DNA of 5,733 bases from an uncultured Sphingobacteriales bacterium (GTDB lineage Bacteria > Bacteroidota > Bacteroidia > Chitinophagales > Chitinophagaceae), in contig CALKHN010000125.1 of the NCBI GenBank assembly GCA_937991535.1, positions 1 through 5,733 on the forward strand, written 5' to 3'. The position numbers were made by a program, and so were the translations under genes. Below, in pieces: positions 1-5,733 of this stretch. Below the pieces are notes generated by a model. The model was given only the letters and a program-made list of their open reading frames with translations, had not been told where the DNA came from and searched no databases. Each line of letters begins with the position of its first letter. The first letter of the stretch is position 1.

Positions 1-452
1 GTTTTGAATGCCTTATCCCTTATCGCTATACTGGGGACTGAATAGTTACAAATTATAGTTAAAAAAAATTTCGAAAAAAAATAATTCAAGAATATTAAGA
101 ATAACGCAAATAAAGCTTTCTCTACAGTTAATTTTAAAATATTTTATATAATAAGTATAATATTAGATATCGTCTAATCAAAATTTGCAGAAAGATGATT
201 TTTTTTAATCATAAAATGCAGCGATTTGGCAAAAACTGCTGCCTCCTTGAAATTCGATAAAAACTGTGTAGCATAGATTCTGACTTTTGAAAGAAAACAT
301 AATTTAAAGTAAAGAGAGAATGTTTTTTATCACAGCGAAGTAATAAATAGGTAGTTTTCTCTAACTAACACTTGTTAGTTTTTGAAAAATAATTCAATAC
401 CTAGAAATTTTAAAAAGTACTAAATACGAATGTTGTGCTACACAGACTGAGA
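1..452. other. AT-rich intergenic region, no convincing gene
   Basis: No frame on either strand looks coding over most of this stretch. The first ~45 bases are richer in G+C (about 35%) than what follows and could be the last codons of an upstream plus-strand gene. Two frames stay open from the window edge, one ending at TAG 43-45 (…AILGTE) and one at TGA 39-41 (…PYRYTGD); I cannot choose between them. From 61 to 420 the G+C content is about 24% by hand count, and about 17% over 61-180. Small perfect inverted repeats are visible: ATTAGA/TCTAAT at 162-167 and 173-178, and ATGATT/AATCAT at 195-200 and 207-212 around six T. The word AATAATTCAA occurs at 80-89 and 388-397, and again at 718-727 before susC. 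No tRNA, rRNA or CRISPR repeat was seen. No Bacteroidota consensus promoter (TTTG, then TAnnTTTG) was found here. Confidence 0.6.
363..383 (+). terminator. Small terminator-like hairpin
   Basis: AACTAAC (363-369) and GTTAGTT (374-380) are perfect complements around a four-base ACTT loop, and the run of T at the 3' side extends to 383. The stem is only 7 bp with two G-C pairs, so it would be a weak intrinsic terminator. The left arm can instead pair with TAGTT at 352-356, which gives two mutually exclusive folds. It could end a transcript from upstream of the window or sit in a long leader. It may also be chance in AT-rich DNA. Confidence 0.3.
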
Positions 453-614
453 ATGGTATCTACAGCTTTTCCTGTGGAAATTCTCAGTAGAGTATTGGCA
501 AATGCCGGAACACTTATAGTGAAAGGCTATGCTACCTCCCCAGACAGTAATTTCTTCTTTGGTATTAATTTCCATGTCATAAAGACTAATACAGCTGGAA
601 TTGTTTCAGGCTGA
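453..614 (+). CDS. Possible small protein or decayed gene remnant (53 aa)
   Basis: An open frame runs from ATG 453 to TGA 612-614. It begins MVSTAFPVEILSRVLANAG and continues with alternating hydrophobic, beta-strand-like stretches (TLIVKGYA, NFFFGINFHVI) before ending TAGIVSG. It has no signal peptide or membrane segment. The surrounding 421-660 has about 37% G+C against about 24% for the preceding 360 bp, which resembles coding DNA in this window. The frame is open upstream to 414 without another ATG. Beyond the TGA the same frame runs open for 35 more codons to TAA 720-722, so an older gene with one nonsense mutation is possible. Both real genes here end with TGA, so TGA is a stop in this genome. 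No ribosome-binding site is obvious. I do not recognise a family. It could be a real small protein, a pseudogene fragment, or an open frame by chance. Confidence 0.33.
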   Translation: MVSTAFPVEILSRVLANAGTLIVKGYATSPDSNFFFGINFHVIKTNTAGIVSG

Positions 615-656
615 TTTTACAGATTTATGGTTTCAAACATGGACAATCCTGCTTTC

Positions 657-694
657 GATTTGTTCATGTATTCAATTCAATGTATGAACAAGTT
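657..694 (+). promoter_or_regulatory. Long imperfect hairpin in the susC leader
   Basis: TTGTTCAT (660-667) and ATGAACAA (684-691) are perfect complements. On RNA the pairing extends inward to 672/679 and outward to 657/694, giving 16 pairs of which four are G·U, closed by a six-base CAATTC loop (673-678). It lies about 58 nt before the susC start codon. Only three T follow the stem, so it is a poor intrinsic terminator. A 5'-leader structure acting on translation or mRNA stability, or a dyad operator, is more likely. A weak promoter-like pair overlaps its left edge: TTTC at 631-634 and TCGATTTG at 655-662, each one base off the Bacteroidota consensus, 20 bp apart. Function is inferred from position only. 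Confidence 0.4.
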
Positions 695-727
695 TAAAAA
701 TGCAATCAAGAAAATTCAATAATTCAA

Positions 728-752
728 AATTTTAAAAAAATAAATTAAACAC
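728..752 (+). promoter_or_regulatory. A/T-only leader before susC, no Shine-Dalgarno
   Basis: The bases before ATG 753 are almost purely A and T, with TTTTAAAAAAATAAATTAA followed by ACAC. No GGAGG-like sequence is present. The susD-like gene has a similar TTAAAATAAATAATA leader before ATG 4042. Bacteroidota usually initiate translation on unstructured A-rich leaders rather than Shine-Dalgarno pairing, so this fits the start chosen for the gene. Confidence 0.45.
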
Positions 753-3700
753 ATGAGGAAAACTGTAATTCTATGTATGATTCTTGTGCTGTCTTCGGCA
801 CTTGCAGTCGCCCAAACCCGCACTATCAGCGGGAAGGTTATAGACAAGGCGAATTCGCCAATACCGTTTGCGTCAATAACCATAAAGGGAACCAAAATCG
901 GTGCTGTGGCAAACTCAGACGGACTTTTTGATATTAAGGCAAAAACAGGAGACGTCCTGGTTGTCACTTCCACAGGTGCGGTTCAAACTGAAGTTACTGT
1001 TGGTTCAGACAACTTTATTACCGTAATAATGCAACTGGCAAAGAATACCCTTAACGAAGTGGTTGTTACTGCACTTGGTATTACGAGAAGCCGAAATCAG
1101 GTCCCCTATGCTGCACAAACAATTTCCGGCTCTGATGTTAGTGATAACAGGAGCTTTGATATGGCGCAGTCCTTATCAGGAAAAATCTCTGGTTTGCAAA
1201 TCACTCAAAACAATACTATGGGTGGTTCTACAAATGTGATTTTAAGGGGATATAAGTCAATTACCGGAAATAACCAGGCATTGTTTGTTATAGACGGTGT
1301 GCCCGTAAATAACAATAACACTAATAGTGTAAGCCAACAGACTGGAGGTGGGGGTTATGATTTTGGAAGCCCAATTTCTGATTTAAATCCTGATGACATT
1401 GCTTCTATTACTGTTTTGAAGAGTGCCGCTGCTACAGCACTCTACGGCTCCCGTGCAAGTAACGGTGTAATTTTGATTACAACTAAAAAAGGATCTTCCA
1501 GCCTGAATGTTACTCTTAATTTAGGAATTGAAAAAGGATATATTGATAAAAGTACATTCCCAAAGTATCAACACGAGTATGGCGCCGGGTATGGTCCGTT
1601 TTATGATGACGGAACAGGCTTTGCCCCTTATTTTTATGGATATACGGGTAAACAGGGTTTAGGTCCTTTGGTTCCAACCACTGAAGATGCTTCCTTTGGT
1701 GCAGCCTTTGATCCTAATAAAATGGTATATCAATGGGATGCCATCGACCCCTCCTCACCTTATTTCCAAACAGAAAGACCATGGGTTGCTGCAGTAAATG
1801 GTCCTATTACCTTTTTTGAAAAGCCGGTATCAAACTCGCAAAGCATTTTAATTACAAATTCATACGCAAAGGGTTCTTTTAAATTAGGTTATTCAAGAGA
1901 TGATCAGAATGGCATTTTACCAAACAGTAATCAGGTTAAAAACATTTTCAATTTTGCTGCTACCTATAAGATTCTGAAAAACCTGACAGTTGGAGCAGAG
2001 GCCAATTATTATGATATTCCGGCTATCGGCAGATATGAAACCGGATATTCACCAGACTTCGCCCCCAACCCAATGAACAACTTCAGACAGTGGTGGGAGA
2101 TGAATGTGGATGTCCAGGAGCAAAAGCAGGCATATTTCAGAACAAAAGAAAACACAAGCTGGAACTGGGGTAATCCTTATGAAAAATCTGCACCCATTTA
2201 TTGGGATAACCTCTATTTCTCCAGATATCAGAATTATGAAAGTGATCATCGCAAGCGTTTTATAGGAGATGTAAATGCAAAATGGGATGCAACAAATTGG
2301 TTATCGTTTACCGGAAGGGTATCTTTAGATTCATATAACTGGTTGCAGGAGCAACGTGCAAATATTGGGTCAGTAGAAGTTTCAGGATACTCAAAATTTC
2401 TGGAAAATTATGCTGGAAGGAACATAGACTTTATGGCAAATTTTCACAAAGAACTAAGTTCTTCATTTAAATTGAATGCCTTATTGGGTACAGATTTACG
2501 GCGTGAAGAAACTCAGTCAACTTCTGCCGAAACGAATGGTGGCCTTTCATTGCCTGGTGTGTGGGCTTTGAGCAATTCTGTTGCAACACCCAATGCTCCG
2601 GCCGAATATGATGGTATAAGGGAAGTAAACGGTATTTTCGGCTCAGCCACTCTGTCTTATAACGATATGCTTACCCTTGATGCAACGATGCGCAGAGACG
2701 CTTCCTCTACTTTACCAAAAGGAAATAATGCATATTATTATCCTTCTGTTTCTTTAGGATTTGTGTTTTCAAAAGTATTGCAAAACACACCCTGGTTAAG
2801 TTATGGTAAGTTAAGTGTGAATGATGCACAGGTTGGTTCTGATGCACCTATTTACAGTGTATTTGATACCTATAGTATCCTGACGCCTTATAATGGCAAT
2901 CCGGTAGGTTCTGTTAAAGGAACCAAGAATAATCCTAATTTAAGACCGGAACGTACAAGGAGCAAAGAAATAGATCTTGAAATGGATTTCCTGCAAAACA
3001 GAATTGGATTTTCAGCTTCTTACTATAGTTCCAAAACAATTGATGATATTCTTCCGGTAACCGTTTCTTCGGCAACCGGATATGCATCTGAATTTGAAAA
3101 TGCGGGTTCCATGACGAATAAAGGTGTGGAACTTACTGTAAATGGAACACCGGTGCACACAAGAAATGTTCAATGGGACATCACAGTTAACTGGTCTGCC
3201 AACCGCAATAAGGTAGTTGAATTGTTTAAAGACGGATCCGGCCATGAAGCAAAGAATCTTCAGTTAGCTTCATTCCCGTTTGGACAAACCTTAAATGCAC
3301 CATTAGGCCAACCTTATGGTCAGTTAAGAGGCTCAAATTTCATATACACAAATGGACAGAAAACAGTTGGATCAGATGGGTTATATGAAATGACTTCTGA
3401 TGTAAACGAAAACATCGGGACAATTCAACCAAAATGGATTGGAGGTATAAGCAATAGTTTCAGATTTAAAGATTTTACATTAAGCTTTTTAATTGATTTC
3501 AAGCACGGTGGAGATGTTTTTTCACTGGATCAGGACTTTGGGCAATATGATGGTTTATATCCAATTACAGCAGGGCTTAATGCAAACGGTAAACCTAAAA
3601 GATCAGCAGTTTCAGATGGCGGTGGAGTTATCCTCCCGGGCGTTACTGAAGATGGTAAACCAAATACCAAAGTTGCGGAAGATGATTATGCAGGTGCTGT

Positions 3701-3989
3701 TTATGGTTTTGGGGTCAATCCCGATGCGGCATTTGTTTATGATGCAAGCTATGTCAAGTTAAGAGATGTGATTATTGGATATTCCCTGCCGAAGAGTTTA
3801 ATGGATAGAATTAAAGGAATTAAAGGAATACAACTTTCTTTAATAGGTAGAAATTTGTGGATAATTCACAAAAATTTGCCTTATGCCGATCCTGAATCCG
3901 GAACCAGTTTTGGTAATGTAAGTGGATTCCAATCCGGTGTATATCCTTCAGTTAGGGATTTCTTATTTAATGTGAAAGTAAATTTCTGA
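753..3989 (+). CDS. susC: SusC/RagA-family TonB-dependent outer-membrane transporter
   Basis: This 1078-residue protein is a complete SusC-type importer, which moves substrate handed over by its SusD partner across the outer membrane using TonB-ExbBD energy. Residues 1-20 are a Sec signal peptide (MRKTVIL…ALAVA, probable cleavage before Q21). A carboxypeptidase-regulatory-like beta-sandwich follows at about 23-95 (SGKVIDKANSPIPFASITIKG). The TonB-box region is at about 100-111 (LNEVVVTALGIT). The plug spans about 115-247 and holds the family signatures LRGYKSI, FVIDGVPVNN and the LKSAAATALYGSRASNGVI motif. The remainder is the 22-strand-type barrel. Late signatures are YDASYVKLRDV (996-1006) and GRNLW (1032-1036), followed by ADPES, and the chain ends in the aromatic FLFNVKVNF typical of BAM-assembled barrels. 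Length is normal for the family (about 1000-1100). There is no N-terminal STN domain, so it should not signal to a FecR-type anti-sigma factor. ATG 753 is preferred over the ATG at residue 9 because it supplies the basic RK n-region. The susD-like gene follows after 52 bp. Substrate is unknown; the symbol is a family label. Confidence 0.97.
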   Translation: MRKTVILCMILVLSSALAVAQTRTISGKVIDKANSPIPFASITIKGTKIGAVANSDGLFDIKAKTGDVLVVTSTGAVQTEVTVGSDNFITVIMQLAKNTLNEVVVTALGITRSRNQVPYAAQTISGSDVSDNRSFDMAQSLSGKISGLQITQNNTMGGSTNVILRGYKSITGNNQALFVIDGVPVNNNNTNSVSQQTGGGGYDFGSPISDLNPDDIASITVLKSAAATALYGSRASNGVILITTKKGSSSLNVTLNLGIEKGYIDKSTFPKYQHEYGAGYGPFYDDGTGFAPYFYGYTGKQGLGPLVPTTEDASFGAAFDPNKMVYQWDAIDPSSPYFQTERPWVAAVNGPITFFEKPVSNSQSILITNSYAKGSFKLGYSRDDQNGILPNSNQVKNIFNFAATYKILKNLTVGAEANYYDIPAIGRYETGYSPDFAPNPMNNFRQWWEMNVDVQEQKQAYFRTKENTSWNWGNPYEKSAPIYWDNLYFSRYQNYESDHRKRFIGDVNAKWDATNWLSFTGRVSLDSYNWLQEQRANIGSVEVSGYSKFLENYAGRNIDFMANFHKELSSSFKLNALLGTDLRREETQSTSAETNGGLSLPGVWALSNSVATPNAPAEYDGIREVNGIFGSATLSYNDMLTLDATMRRDASSTLPKGNNAYYYPSVSLGFVFSKVLQNTPWLSYGKLSVNDAQVGSDAPIYSVFDTYSILTPYNGNPVGSVKGTKNNPNLRPERTRSKEIDLEMDFLQNRIGFSASYYSSKTIDDILPVTVSSATGYASEFENAGSMTNKGVELTVNGTPVHTRNVQWDITVNWSANRNKVVELFKDGSGHEAKNLQLASFPFGQTLNAPLGQPYGQLRGSNFIYTNGQKTVGSDGLYEMTSDVNENIGTIQPKWIGGISNSFRFKDFTLSFLIDFKHGGDVFSLDQDFGQYDGLYPITAGLNANGKPKRSAVSDGGGVILPGVTEDGKPNTKVAEDDYAGAVYGFGVNPDAAFVYDASYVKLRDVIIGYSLPKSLMDRIKGIKGIQLSLIGRNLWIIHKNLPYADPESGTSFGNVSGFQSGVYPSVRDFLFNVKVNF

Positions 3990-4041
3990 TGGGATATATT
4001 TTATAACAAAAATATTTTAGATATTATTAAAATAAATAATA
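3990..4041 (+). other. susC-susD intergenic spacer
   Basis: The 52 bp between the two genes are almost entirely A and T. I see no GC-rich stem followed by a T-run and no TAnnTTTG promoter box, only a trivial AATAT/ATATT repeat at 4011-4025. The two genes are therefore probably transcribed together. The A-rich run TTAAAATAAATAATA directly before ATG 4042 stands in for a Shine-Dalgarno site. Confidence 0.6.
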
Positions 4042-5505
4042 ATGAAAGCATTCAAACAAAATTTATTAATTGCAGTAATACCTTTGATATTGCTAAGTGC
4101 ATGCTCTAAGGATTTGGCAAAATTAAATAACGACCCCAAAAGCCCGACAACAATTTCCTATTCGGCTCTTTTCACGCAAGGACAAAATGAGCTGGTGGAT
4201 CTGCTTACCAATGCTGATTACAATTTTAATCCCGTGAATTTTTTTGAACAATATTGGCAGGAGACGACATATTTAAACGAGAGCCAATATGATATATTCT
4301 ATAGGGGCATACCCGACCTGGACTGGAATGTTCTTTATTTAAATGTATTATCAAATTTGGTTCAGGCCGACTCTTTAGCTAAAAAGCAAGTGACAGATGC
4401 AAGTCAATTGGCCAATGTACATGCCCAGATTGATATTATGGAGGTAACGGCATTTTATTATCTTCTTACTACCTATGGCAATGTCCCCTATACCGATGCA
4501 TTTGAAATAGTAAAGCAGGCATTTCCAAAATACGATGATGCGATGACAGTTTACAAAGATTTATTAAAACGTATTTCCGGAGATATTGCAGCTTTAAATG
4601 ACGGAGCAGAGGGAGTGGGGCCGGCAGATCAATTGATTTATGCCGGAGATATTGATGCATGGAAAAAATTTGCAAGTTCATTGGAACTGAGGATGGGAAT
4701 TACCATTGCAGATGTTACTAATGATGACAACTTAGCTAAAACAACAGTTGAAGCCGCTGCGCCAAACGTATTCACATCAAATGATGACAATGCTTATTAT
4801 GTATATCTGTCAGCGCCACCTTATGTAAATCCAATTTATAATTTCTTTATTTTGCAGGCAAGACAAAAAGACTTTGTAGCCTGCACAACTTTTATAAATC
4901 AGTTACAATCCAATAATGACCCGAGATTACCATTGTTTTTTGCCACAGCAACAAATTCTTCAGGGGCCAATCTTGGATATATTGGTGTACCTCCAGGTCA
5001 GGCGGGAGGCTATTCTGGTCATTCAGCTCCTATACCTTTAATATATACTCCTGCTTTCAGAGGAGTGTTGATTGACTATCCCGAAACGCAATTTTATTTG
5101 GCAGAAGCTGCAGAGAGGGGTTATAATGTTGGTGGTACAGCAGAAAGCTTTTATAAAAAAGGTGTGGAAGCTTCTATCTTAGAATGGGGTGGAACACAGG
5201 CAGAGGCAGATGCATATTATGCGCAGCCATCAGTTAATTATGCTACAGCTTCCGCAAGTTGGAAAGAAAAAATAGGTACACAGGCCTGGATTGCTTTTTA
5301 CAACAGAGCCTGGGACGCTTGGGTAGATTCAAGGAGACTTGGTGCTCCTGCCTTTCCTAAGCCGGATAAAGCCGTTTCAGATTTCCCACAAAGATTTACA
5401 TATCCGGTTACAGAAACAAATGTAAATCAGGATAATTACCAGGCAGCGGCTTCTGCAATTGGAGGAGATAAAGTAACAACAAAGTTGTTTTTTGTCCAGA
5501 ACTGA
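4042..5505 (+). CDS. susD: SusD/RagB-family surface lipoprotein, SusD-like_2 type
   Basis: This 487-residue protein is the substrate-capturing lid of the SusC importer encoded just upstream. It starts with a lipoprotein signal peptide whose lipobox is LLSAC, with the lipidated cysteine at C21. The following S-K-D resembles the charged lipoprotein export signal that sends Bacteroidota lipoproteins to the cell surface. LNNDPKSPT (28-36) is the usual N-terminal family motif. The middle is helix-rich and TPR-like, with MEVTAFYYLLTTYGNVPYTDAF at about 133-154, DAWKKFASSLELRM (205-218), NDPRLPLFF (292-300) and PETQFYLAEAAERGY (347-361). The C-terminal part has AWIAFYNRAWDAWVDSRR (415-432), RFTYPVTETNVNQDNY (451-466) and the ending GGDKVTTKLFF (474-484). 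That ending is characteristic of the SusD-like_2 subgroup rather than the classical starch-binding SusD. Length and both ends look complete. Ligand specificity cannot be read from the sequence; the symbol is a family label. Confidence 0.97.
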   Translation: MKAFKQNLLIAVIPLILLSACSKDLAKLNNDPKSPTTISYSALFTQGQNELVDLLTNADYNFNPVNFFEQYWQETTYLNESQYDIFYRGIPDLDWNVLYLNVLSNLVQADSLAKKQVTDASQLANVHAQIDIMEVTAFYYLLTTYGNVPYTDAFEIVKQAFPKYDDAMTVYKDLLKRISGDIAALNDGAEGVGPADQLIYAGDIDAWKKFASSLELRMGITIADVTNDDNLAKTTVEAAAPNVFTSNDDNAYYVYLSAPPYVNPIYNFFILQARQKDFVACTTFINQLQSNNDPRLPLFFATATNSSGANLGYIGVPPGQAGGYSGHSAPIPLIYTPAFRGVLIDYPETQFYLAEAAERGYNVGGTAESFYKKGVEASILEWGGTQAEADAYYAQPSVNYATASASWKEKIGTQAWIAFYNRAWDAWVDSRRLGAPAFPKPDKAVSDFPQRFTYPVTETNVNQDNYQAAASAIGGDKVTTKLFFVQN

Positions 5506-5585
5506 TTTTCTGAATTAAAATCGATTAATGGTAAGTTCCAATCATTTTTTTAGAATAGTATCTAAACTTAGTTTGACAAAGAAAT

Positions 5586-5624
5586 CTGATTGATAAATCC
5601 AATCAGGAATTAGGTTTGTAAACC
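5586..5624 (+). promoter_or_regulatory. Promoter-like motif overlapped by two inverted repeats
   Basis: TTG at 5590-5592 and TAGGTTTG at 5611-5618 are separated by 18 bp, which fits the Bacteroidota housekeeping promoter pattern (TTG/TTTG near -33, TAnnTTTG near -7). The first element lies inside a perfect inverted repeat, CTGATTG/CAATCAG (5586-5592 and 5600-5606). The second lies inside GGTTT/AAACC (5613-5617 and 5620-5624). Transcription from here would begin just before the strong hairpin at 5628 and run towards a gene tail on the other strand, so it would make only a very short RNA. A chance match in AT-rich DNA is quite possible. Confidence 0.25.
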
Positions 5625-5627
5625 AAG

Positions 5628-5667
5628 AAAAGAAGCATAGTGAATCAAAGTTTACTATGCTTCTTTT
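5628..5667. terminator. Strong bidirectional intrinsic terminator
   Basis: AAAAGAAGCATAGT (5628-5641) and ACTATGCTTCTTTT (5654-5667) form a perfect 14-bp stem. Four further pairs, two of them G·U, can close it to a CAAA loop (5646-5649). The outer arms are A-rich on the left and T-rich on the right, so transcripts of either strand end in a stem followed by U residues. It lies 122 bp after the susD stop codon and 11 bp from the probable stop codon of a minus-strand gene. This fits a shared terminator between convergent transcription units. Confidence 0.8.
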
Positions 5668-5678
5668 GTGTTTAATAA

Positions 5679-5733
5679 CTATTCAAATAGTTCTGCCTTA
5701 TTCTTCGGACGTTTGTCTTCGAGCCATTGAAAA
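5679..5733 (-). CDS. C-terminal end of a convergent gene (partial)
   Basis: Read on the minus strand from the window edge, one frame gives FQWLEDKRPKNKAELFE and then TAG at 5681-5679. The hydrophilic, Lys/Glu-rich tail and the stop placed just before the strong bidirectional hairpin are what the end of a real gene would look like. The gene continues outside the window, so its function cannot be assigned. A second minus-strand frame is also open to the edge and ends at TAA 5674-5672 (…RQNYLNSY), but its composition looks less protein-like. With only 17 residues the call is tentative. Confidence 0.45.
   Translation of the reverse strand, partial: FQWLEDKRPKNKAELFE

Noticed and set aside
218..243. 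GCAGC/GCTGC pairing with an A-rich loop, considered as part of a riboswitch.
   Set aside because: The stem is only 5 bp, and none of the conserved core sequences of cobalamin, TPP, SAM or FMN riboswitches can be seen nearby.
264..445. CTGTGTAGCA (264-273) and its exact complement TGCTACACAG (436-445), as possible terminal repeats of a small mobile element.
   Set aside because: There is no target-site duplication outside the arms and the match does not extend. A single 10-bp complementary pair is roughly what chance gives in 750 bp.
612..614. TGA recoded as tryptophan or selenocysteine in the 453-722 frame.
   Set aside because: Both real genes in the window end with TGA and use TGG for tryptophan, and no selenocysteine element is evident. 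A plain stop codon is the simpler reading.
753..812. SusC signal peptide contains C8, raising the possibility of a lipoprotein signal.
   Set aside because: The residues before it (V-I-L) lack the small residue required at -1 of a lipobox, and a normal signal peptidase I site (AVA before Q21) follows.
3493..3762. An 89-codon plus-strand open frame inside susC in another reading frame, and minus-strand frames at 716-973, 2049-2249, 3012-3245 and 4469-4681.
   Set aside because: All lie within, or overlap the start of, strongly supported genes, have low-complexity or biased composition, and show no recognisable domain.
5523..5551. A bulged GATT-GG/CC-AATC stem followed by seven T, as a first terminator just after susD.
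   Set aside because: The stem needs a three-base bulge and has only two G-C pairs in the core. The perfect 14-bp hairpin at 5628-5667 is far more convincing, though partial termination here is not excluded.

Overview
The window comes from a member of the Bacteroidota, most likely a Sphingobacteriia/Chitinophagia-type genome. The reasons are a complete SusC/SusD-type outer-membrane nutrient-uptake pair, a Bacteroidota-style lipoprotein signal, A/T-rich leaders in place of Shine-Dalgarno sequences before both genes, and a moderately AT-rich composition. No system without precedent could be demonstrated. The core is an ordinary but complete glycan/peptide-type importer, and the less explained material lies in the long 5' non-coding region and the short 3' spacer.

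Layout: positions 1-452 hold no convincing gene. By hand count 61-420 is about 24% G+C (about 17% over 61-180), with several small inverted repeats and one terminator-like hairpin at 363-383. Positions 421-660 rise to about 37% G+C and contain a 53-codon open frame (453-614). The same frame continues past one TGA to a TAA at 720-722, so this is either an uncatalogued small gene or a decayed one. A long imperfect hairpin (657-694) sits about 60 nt before the susC start. The susC-like gene occupies 753-3989 and the susD-like gene 4042-5505, 52 bp apart with no terminator between them, which implies one operon. After susD comes a spacer with stacked inverted repeats and a strong 14-bp hairpin (5628-5667), which probably ends transcription from both sides. 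The last 55 bp look like the C-terminus of a convergent minus-strand gene.

Working together: the SusC-like protein is a TonB-dependent beta-barrel in the outer membrane, and the SusD-like protein is a surface lipoprotein that caps it and captures substrate. In this family the two form a lid-and-barrel importer powered by TonB-ExbBD. The SusC protein has the carboxypeptidase-regulatory-like domain but no STN signalling domain, so control through a FecI/FecR-type sigma/anti-sigma pair is not expected. No sugar-processing enzyme, peptidase or regulator lies in the window, so the substrate cannot be named.
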